DNA from: Epiperipatus broadwayi | Taxonomy: Eukaryota > Onychophora > Udeonychophora > Euonychophora > Peripatidae | Reading direction: 5' to 3' | Assembly: GCA_028023455.1 (NCBI GenBank) | Contig: JAQFVV010000050.1 | Span: 746,001 to 810,000 of the forward strand | DNA: 64,000 nt | In this document: one piece after another, positions 56,996 to 64,000 of the stretch | How the letters are laid out: the number at the start of each line of letters is the position of its first letter | How positions within the stretch are numbered: position 1 is the stretch's first letter | The notes under the pieces: generated by a model | Database searches by the model: none | Told to the model about the DNA's origin: nothing | The model's input: only the letters and a program-made list of their open reading frames with translations | Translations under genes and position numbers: made by a program

Positions 56996-59412
56996 TTGGT
57001 AATTTGGGTATTTAGTATGGGTTTGTGGAGCTTAATTTTTAATAATTTTCCATTTAATGATATTAGAAGGATTAAAAATTTGTCTAAATTGAGTGATAAG
57101 ATAGAATCTTTACGATGGCAGATTTATTTTCTTAAAAAATGTAGGGAATTTAGTGTTTTTCCTAGGTGTTGTGTTATTAATTTTAGTAAAAATAAAAAGT
57201 TGATTCAAAATAAAAATTTAGTTTTTAAGTTACAAACATATATATTGAATAATTTTTTAAAAGATAATTTTGTAAGGTTTTATAAATTTATTTATCTATA
57301 TAAAAGGAATAGATTTTATTTAGAAAGGAGGCAAGATTTTAATTATTCAATTTTGAATTTTTTTATGAGACAGTTTAGACAGAATAGGTCAAATTTATAT
57401 TGTAAAAAATATGAAAGAAAATTAAAGTGGTTGTTTGGGAAAGTTAATAAAGTTTATTGTAGTGATAAAGGTTATGAGAATAATGTTTCTGAGGATAGAG
57501 TTGTTAATCTTACGGATTTGAAGTTAAATGATAGTGAATTAGATATTCTTGGTAAAGGCCCAAATTTTGTTCCATTTCATTCAAAAAATATAGTTTTTGA
57601 TACAATTTCGTCTATTGAATCTAGTAATTTGAGTGATGAGCAGAAAGTTGGTATTCAATCGATTTTGAATAAAAGTTTAAAAAGGAAAGAAAAATTTGTT
57701 ATTAATCCTGCTGAGATTAAACATCTTAAAAATAGGTTAATTGCTAATGATGTAATCATTTCTCGTGAAGACAAAGCTGGTAGGTTTGTTATTATGAAAG
57801 GAGATGATTTCAAAGAGAAAATGGATAGAGAATTAAATAATGGTAAATATATGTTGTTAGATAAAAATCCAGGTAATTTGATTAAAAGAAAATTGATAGA
57901 TATTATGAAGAAAATGGTTAATTTAAAAATTTTTAATAGAGTAGATTATTTAAAATGCTATCCTAATGATTTTACATCAGCTAAGGTGTTTGTGAATATT
58001 AAAACTCATAAAGATGGTTTTCCTTTAAGATTTATTTTTGATTTTACAGGTAGTGTTGTAGAAGGTATTTCTAGATTCTTGAATAATTTTTTAAAACAAT
58101 TTGTTGATTTTGGTCAGTACACAGTTTCTTCTTCTTTTGAGGCTTTTGATAAGATTAATAATTTTAAAATGGAAAGTAGTTGGGTATTTGGAAGTTTAGA
58201 TATTGAAAATATGTATCAGTCTGTTAATAGGTTAAGCAGTATTGATGTTCTTTTGTCTGTATTGATTAAGAAAAGTTCTTTATCAAAAAATAAAATTAAG
58301 GTAATTAAAGATTTGCTTTTGTTATTGGAAGATTCTATATATTTTACTTATAAAGGTAATTTTTATAAGATTAAGGAAGGGTGGATAATAGGTTATATTA
58401 TTTCTCCTTTAGTATGTTCAGTTTATATTAGTTTTATGGAAGAGGAAATTATTATTAAAAAGAATTGTTTATATGTAAAATTATTTGTCAGATATGTTGA
58501 TGATTGTTTATTTGTTGTTGAGAATGGTAAATTGAAGGAATTTGTAAATGAGTTTAATTGTTTTGATCCTTCTATAAAATTTGTGTTAGAAGGAGGGGGT
58601 TAGATTTTGGTAAGTTAAAATTTTTAGATCTTTTGGTGATTAGAAATATAGAAACTAATTGTTTATTGTGCAGTCATTTAGTTAAAAGTAAAGAATTAAG
58701 ATCTATAATTAAACCTGATAGCTATCAGTCTGTATCTCATAAAGTAGCTGCTTTAAGGAATTATTGTCATAGGAATATTAAATTAAATAATTCTAGGGGG
58801 GTAGCTTTGTTTCAGAAATATCAATTTTATAAAGATTATTTAAGTGTTGGATACTCTGATAAATTTGTTAAAAGTATTTTATTTAATAGTAATATTTGTA
58901 AGGATGTAAAGGTTAAAGAAAAATATGATTTTATTTCTTTGCCATTTAAATTGTCTTCTTATAAAATTGTGTGTAGAAATAGTAAATTGTTTGGAAATAA
59001 GAAAATTGCTTGGAAAAGGGGTGTTACATTGAATAATTTATTGAATAATACAAAGGAAGTTTTTGATAGAAAGACTATTCCTGGTGTGGTATATTTTATT
59101 CCTTGTTTATTTTGTAAGAAGGTTTACATAGGTCAGAGTAGTTTGAGTTTAAATGAAAGAGTAAAGGTTCATAAAAGTAGAGTTAAAAATAGATATCTTA
59201 GTTCTGCTTTGTATGTCCATGAAAAAGATACAGGCCACACTATTGATTTTGATGAAGCTAAGGTTGTCTTCTTTGAGAGAAATGAAATCAAAAGACGAAT
59301 TAAAGAGTCTTTATTATTGAAAATTTATGATTCTGAAGCAATTAACTTATTTAAGAGTTCTTTTAATATTAAGGGTGGATGGGAAGTGAATGGATTTGTG
59401 GGTAGTTTTTAA
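56996..59412 (+). pseudogene. Penelope-like reverse transcriptase with GIY-YIG endonuclease, one-base frameshift
   Basis: About 806 codons in two frames (56996-58603 and 58601-59412). Upstream basic region: residues 1-250. RT motifs: 'EDKAGRFVIM' (about 258), 'NIKTHKDGFPLRFIFD' (about 333), 'SLDIENMYQS' with the first catalytic Asp (about 400), 'ISPLVCSVYISFMEEEI' (about 468), 'VRYVDDCLFVV' with the Asp pair (about 500), 'FLDLLVIRN' after the shift. The GIY-YIG nuclease begins near 695: 'GVVYFIPC', 'KKVYIGQSSLSLNERVKVH', plus CLFC and 'HEKDTGH' zinc-type ligands. The frame breaks at 58595-58599, where five G stand in place of the six in the inverted copy. Otherwise complete and young. Several ATGs lie near the start (56996, 57017); the true one is not decided. 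Confidence 0.93.
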
Positions 59413-59591
59413 TAGTATATATAAGTTGTGTTTTTTTTTTTTTTATTTTTCTTTACACTTGAGAAGTCTGCTTGTAGCAGTGAAACCTTAGGTTGTGTTT
59501 TAATATTATTTTTATTCTGGTCTGGTTTAATTTTAGATTTGGGGTAGTTTTGATTTTATATTGACTAGTTTAGCTTTATGCTTGTAATGTT

Positions 59592-59672
<81 letters not shown>
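59592..59672. repeat. (TA)n microsatellite at the Penelope-like 3' end
   Basis: About 80 bases of almost pure TA directly after the element. A similar but shorter run lies on the other outer side (52922-52953). Confidence 0.93.
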
Positions 59673-59674
<2 letters not shown>

Positions 59675-59961
59675 AAGTGTTTCATTTATTTAATGGACCA
59701 GTACTGGAGTATTAATCTCAATGTGTTATATATATAATTTTAAACATTTTTAGTGCTAAATGTATATGTGATGTGTGAGAGTAAATGTTAATGCAATTGT
59801 TTAGATAATTCTAATTCCCTTCAATCATTTGCACAAGACAATTGTTTTTCAATATATGAGTGGACTGTTTTTTATCAGATAAAGGCTAGAGAGCATTTGA
59901 TTTATTTTTAATAACAGTTGCATTACAATTTTATCTCAAATGTAAATATATATGTTACTGG
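59673..59961. other. AT-rich spacer
   Basis: No gene. May contain the rest of the family C repeat split by the Penelope-like insertion (TTAATGGACCAGTACTGG at 59690-59707 resembles the TTGGACCATTAATA block of copy 1), but this is weak. Confidence 0.35.
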
Positions 59962-60335
59962 CTATTAACAATAAAGGTAGTACCACCTTTATCTATGGTC
60001 TGATATATTTATCTAGAAACCAAAGATTGCAACTTGACCAAGGTATGTGAGATTGATGATGCAAATAAGTTTAAACAACCCTCTTAATCAGACAAATATA
60101 ACCTATTCTGAAAGCAGACTAATAAAGTCAATTACAACTTACAGATTCTGAAAGCAGATTAATCAATAGTAATTTATAGCTTCCAAATTTTATATATAGT
60201 ATATATTTGGTTAAGTTGCAATCTTCAGTGTCTATATAAATATATCAGACCAAAGATAAAGATGGTATTGCTTTTATTGTTAATATAGGTTGCCTTGACT
60301 ACGGATTGAGATTGTTGCTAGCTTAAGAGTTAATT
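59962..60335. repeat. Palindromic repeat family C, inverted pair
   Basis: AACAATAAAGGTAGTACC, TATGGTCTGATATATTTAT and AGATTGCAACTTGACC on the left are matched by TTAAGTTGCAATCTTC, ATAAATATATCAGACCA and TATTGCTTTTATTGTTAA on the right. The centre contains two copies of TTCTGAAAGCAGA (60109, 60145). It ends with AGGTTGCCTTGACTACGG. Confidence 0.75.
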
Positions 60336-61324
60336 GTTATCATCTATATTTATAAAGCTATTAAAGCTTTTAGTAATTGGCTTTATTGTCTTAGTTACTC
60401 ACAAAATATGAAAAACAGCATTGTATAGAATGCCTAGGAATTGTATACAATGCTGTAAGTGGGGCATCCAAATATGAAATGCATATATTGCCATACACTT
60501 CCTAGGCATTTATAAAATGCTGAAATAAAAACCAGCAAAATATAAAACACTTCCAGTATAAATGTGTCCAGTCACAGAGATGGTGACTCTTAAATTTCAC
60601 ATATCTGACACATGATTAGTAAAATTAATGATTGAAATTATTAGAAAATGCTGTGGACATTTATCATAATGCCTTGAAATTCTTTACAATCTTGAAGATA
60701 TACATGATTTGAAAATCATTCACTCTTGAATCTTTACTTCCAAAATAATGGTGTAAATAGCTATTTATTCTTTTCTGGCTTGTTTGATATTTACTGCAAA
60801 ATTGGCATTTCACATTCATCATCAGATACTAACTGGTTGTTATTATATTTTATCAATTCATCATCATATACTAACTGGTTATAATTATATTTTATTATCA
60901 GAGAGCTTGCCAGTAAAAAAATACTAATTGTGCCATGACTCTTTATGAAGAAAGTAAAACTCTAGCATATTATCAGAAATGTAATATATAGGTAAACATT
61001 TATTATTTAATAAAAACCCCATATAGAATACTATTTTGGACAGTTTTGATTGAATATTTTTTGATAGAGGTTAAATATGAAAAAAAAGTATCTTCTAATC
61101 AGTTTTCTTACATTTTTCCTTGGATCATTTTGTTAAAAACTTTTTTAATACTTTGCCAAAAATGTATTTAATTTTCTTTAAAATGATCAGGTATTCTATG
61201 TGTCTATGTGAAGCATATACAGAATGAAAATAAAAATGAAAATAGACTTTGACTAAAAACTACATATATTGTACAAAATGCTGGATTTTCACACTCTTCT
61301 GGTAATATATATATATATATATAT
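60336..61324. other. AT-rich sequence, no gene
   Basis: A local duplication of about 45 bp (ATACTAACTGGTTRTWATTATATTTTAT) occurs at about 60824-60895. A (TA)n at 61304-61324 precedes the LTR-like segment. Confidence 0.5.
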
Positions 61325-63373
61325 TATAACGATCCAAAACAATAGTGGAGACAGCAAATTACGTATCTGCAACTACCAGGGCACCATCTAGGCATTTAAA
61401 CCTAGAAAAATTTATAGAGTAGGCAGATACGCGCTGTTAAGATTCCACTTTATTTAAATATTCAGATCGTTAGCCCAAGTCACTAGCTCAGTGGAGTAGC
61501 AGAGATAATAAAATATAAATTTTATATCTTAAATATAAAAGAATAAAAGCCACTGCCAGAAATTAACACATAAAAATATTTATTTACGCACATATAAAAT
61601 AACATTTAAATTTTGAGGAATAAATTCAACATTTTAGATTTTTCTATTAATCTTTAGTTTTACATTTAAGTAAATTACAACCATGAGTTTAATATTTATT
61701 TAGTGAGTCGAGTATGAATAGACTACATAGATCTGCATTTGAAAAGAAAATATTCTTCCCTGATTTAACCTTAGGCAACAAATTTCGCAATCAAACCGGC
61801 GCCAATCCATCTGATACATTTATGTATTCAATGTAGCATGAAAATACGACAACACAAAATACTATACTGTCAGGAATGTACATCTGATCAGTAAGTAGAA
61901 TTAGAGAAGACATTGTCTCTCCACCAACAGGAATGTTACATCTGTTGGCGAGTAGAACAATAAACATAAAACTCCATAGGAATGGACTGCGGTCCTTTGC
62001 CGTCTTACAAACCCATCCATAGGCAAACAGAAGGTGTGTGGCATATATATATAATCCTGCCCATAGCGGATCTCATACTACATCTACAATTACACAAATA
62101 TATCCAATCCATTGAACCAATTCAACTACGAAATGAATAACCTAAGATTACCCTCCCTTAATATAACTTTACAAAACTATATAGCCATTCACGCCCGACT
62201 TAAATTTAACATTTAAATACGTTCGCACAGATTATTTTTATACAATTTGTTTTATAATGTCGAGTATAGATCGGCTGCACAGATTCCACGGTCAAAAACA
62301 TTCCAAATTAAACACAACCGATCAAAATACAAAGTCAATCGATAACGTCAATTGCTGAGGGAATACAGGAGACCCTTTGGTGTTCATCATAAGACACCGC
62401 AGTGGCATCGTTGACTTATATATTCTAATCGACTGTGAAAACCACAACATAATCAACCGCTAACGAATCTCTGCAACGTCTATACCCAACTTAAATGTAA
62501 TGCATTTAATAATTTCTACAATAAATATTACTACAAATAAAAATAATAAAATGGAAATGATTTTAGCAAAACTTAACTATATAAATTTAAACAATCAATT
62601 ATTAATTTGAAAATCAAATAAGAGTTCATTTTAAAATTTAAATTAGCTGAATCTTTAAAAAAAACATTGACGAAAGTTCTTAATTACTTTTTTTGTTGTT
62701 GTTGTTAATTTGTAAAGTTCATAGCTCATGGTAGAAGAGTCCAGGTTTCTGCTTTTAATTCCCGCGATGCCTCCATTGGAAGATAATGTTCTGGAGATGG
62801 CAATAGCTGGTTCAAGGTATCACAGTCTTTTCATTTTTTTTTATAGAGAGTGTGGTATGTGCGTCCTACCACATCTCTCAAACACAAAACGCTGGAACTG
62901 TCAGAAAAAACTGTATTTCCCTTTTTATATTATCCACACGGATTCAATCAACAAAACGTCACTAATCCATCACTTTCATTAGGGTCCGAGCCAAGGCTTA
63001 GTGCTTCCATTGGTCAAGCTAATTTCTCTTTATTTTCTTATCTATCTTTCATCAGATCATTTTAATTATACAAGAGCCCAAGGCTAGCTTGCTTTTCAAA
63101 CAATTTATAAACAATCATTTCCATTTACAGATTACAAGAATTAATTAATACCTGTTTTTATTTTTAAATCTTGTACTTTTTTTTTATAAAAAAGTACGTT
63201 CAAATACTTATTTATTTGTTTTTTTTTAAAAAAATATTTTTAAAGTTTGGCATCTGTGCGAATGTATATACGTTTAACAAACATTTTAATTTTAGCGTTT
63301 AGTTTTTTACTTTTATTTGCGAACTTTTAAGTTTTTATTTTAAATTAATGTAACGACATATTTATATATCGTT
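61325..63373 (-). repeat. Possible long LTR, minus strand
   Basis: On the minus strand it would start TGTAACGATATATAAATATG (63373 downward) and end GGATCGTTATA (61325), a mutated GTTACA-type end, and it is bounded by (TA)n at 61304-61324. The first bases form an inverted motif like the start of the 10308-12262 LTR (TGTAACG...CGTTACA). A possible AATAAA signal on the minus strand lies near 61450, close to the end as expected. No primer site or internal coding region, so at best a solo LTR. The sequence inside is much less AT-rich than its neighbours. Confidence 0.35.
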
Positions 63374-64000
63374 ACATATCAGTAAACTTCCTCAAAAAAC
63401 AAAAACATTAAAAAAAAAAAAAAGAATTTACTTAGTGTTAGTAATTACGTTACACAAATTGATTATATATGAAAATTTCAAAAGGACAAAACTTTTTTTT
63501 TTACAAGACAAAACAGTAATTACACACAAATATAATGATTAAAAAAAAAGTTGACTGTTGATTCCCTATTACCAGCTAAATTTCTGCCCCCTCCCTTCCA
63601 AGTTTCATTTCTCCTACCTTTAACTATTACTTAGGCAAGTTGAACGATTAGATTTTAATTTAACAAGACTTTTTTTTTTTTTTTTAAAAAATTATGATTT
63701 AGATTTATTATTACGTTTTATTTATTAGTTTTTATTCCTCGAATTTATCTCTACATATGCGCAATTTTTCTTACTGGCAGCACTTTTTAAACAAAACTTC
63801 AAACTGCAACTCCACGTCAATACAACAAATATATTTATACTAATTTCAGAAAAAATATTACGGGCATGATTTATTTTCAAAAGTACTAGTGGTTTATTAA
63901 ACATCTGGCTATAACTTTACGTTAGTACAAAAATGTACTTATTTCAGAAAAAACAACAAATGTTATTTGCATGATTCACTTTTAAAATTCTCAGGGCACT
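63374..64000. other. AT-rich sequence with homopolymer runs
   Basis: No gene or named repeat seen; long poly-A and poly-T runs. Confidence 0.45.

Larger units (their letters stand above)
52954..59591. mobile_element. Penelope-like element composite: inverted copy + pseudo-LTR + full copy
   Basis: Three joined parts of one element. A 5'-truncated copy on the minus strand (52954-56462) meets, at a 2-base overlap (AA, 56461-56462), a 3'-terminal segment on the plus strand (56461-56696). That segment is followed at once by a near-complete plus copy (56697-59591). The 56461-56696 piece repeats 59353-59588, so it is a pseudo-LTR. Both outer ends lie in (TA)n runs (52922-52953 and 59592-59672). This inverted-plus-tandem structure is characteristic of Penelope-like elements. 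The copies are nearly identical in sequence, so the insertion is recent. Confidence 0.92.

Noticed and set aside
60820-60850. CTGATGA on the minus strand followed by GAAA
   Set aside because: The bases between do not form stem II, and there is no stem I or III.

Overview
The window looks like intergenic or intronic DNA from an animal nuclear genome. It is roughly 70-75% A+T by eye, is full of (TA)n, (ATT)n and poly-A/T runs, and shows no convincing host gene, tRNA gene or rRNA gene. Nearly everything I can name is a transposable element. The mix (Penelope-like elements with GIY-YIG endonuclease, an RTE-like LINE, a Ty3/gypsy LTR element, tRNA-derived SINEs, foldback MITEs and hammerhead-ribozyme repeats) fits a metazoan. 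A lophotrochozoan such as a mollusc is my guess, but the sequence does not settle it.

Layout. 1-360: 5' end of an RTE-like LINE on the minus strand. 664-1580: tandem repeat of 411-bp units, each holding a hammerhead ribozyme. 3671-3838: degenerate telomere-like minisatellite. 5143-5348: tRNA-derived SINE. 5700-12262: decayed Ty3/gypsy element with a collapsed 5' LTR and a long 3' LTR. 12263-13650: inverted pair of Penelope-like 3' ends. 13819-14330 and 15667-15909: foldback/MITE elements. 16583-19400: frameshifted RTE-like LINE. 21780-23040, 26986-27840, 33306-34750 and 35937-36595: a second hammerhead-bearing, tRNA-like repeat family, in tandem and inverted arrangements. 37586-38040: Penelope-like remnant. 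38668-39872: MITE with TA target duplication. 41817-42280, 47545-47835 and 59962-60335: a palindromic repeat family. 44971-45602 and 46440-46966: more RTE pieces. 52954-59591: Penelope-like composite, made of an inverted truncated copy, a pseudo-LTR and a near-complete copy, with a 1.9-kb DNA transposon inside the inverted copy. 61325-63373: possible LTR.

The most interesting signal is two unrelated repeat families, each organised head-to-tail, that carry a type I hammerhead ribozyme once per unit (411 bp and about 460-490 bp). Tandem transcripts of such arrays are predicted to cut themselves into unit-length RNAs, as in retrozymes and Schistosoma-type hammerhead SINEs. Penelope-like elements, which other workers have linked to hammerheads, sit in the same window in at least three lineages. 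The ribozyme folds were derived by hand from base pairing; activity is inferred.

All protein-coding remains belong to retroelements. None is fully intact, although the Penelope-like plus copy is one base short of an open frame.
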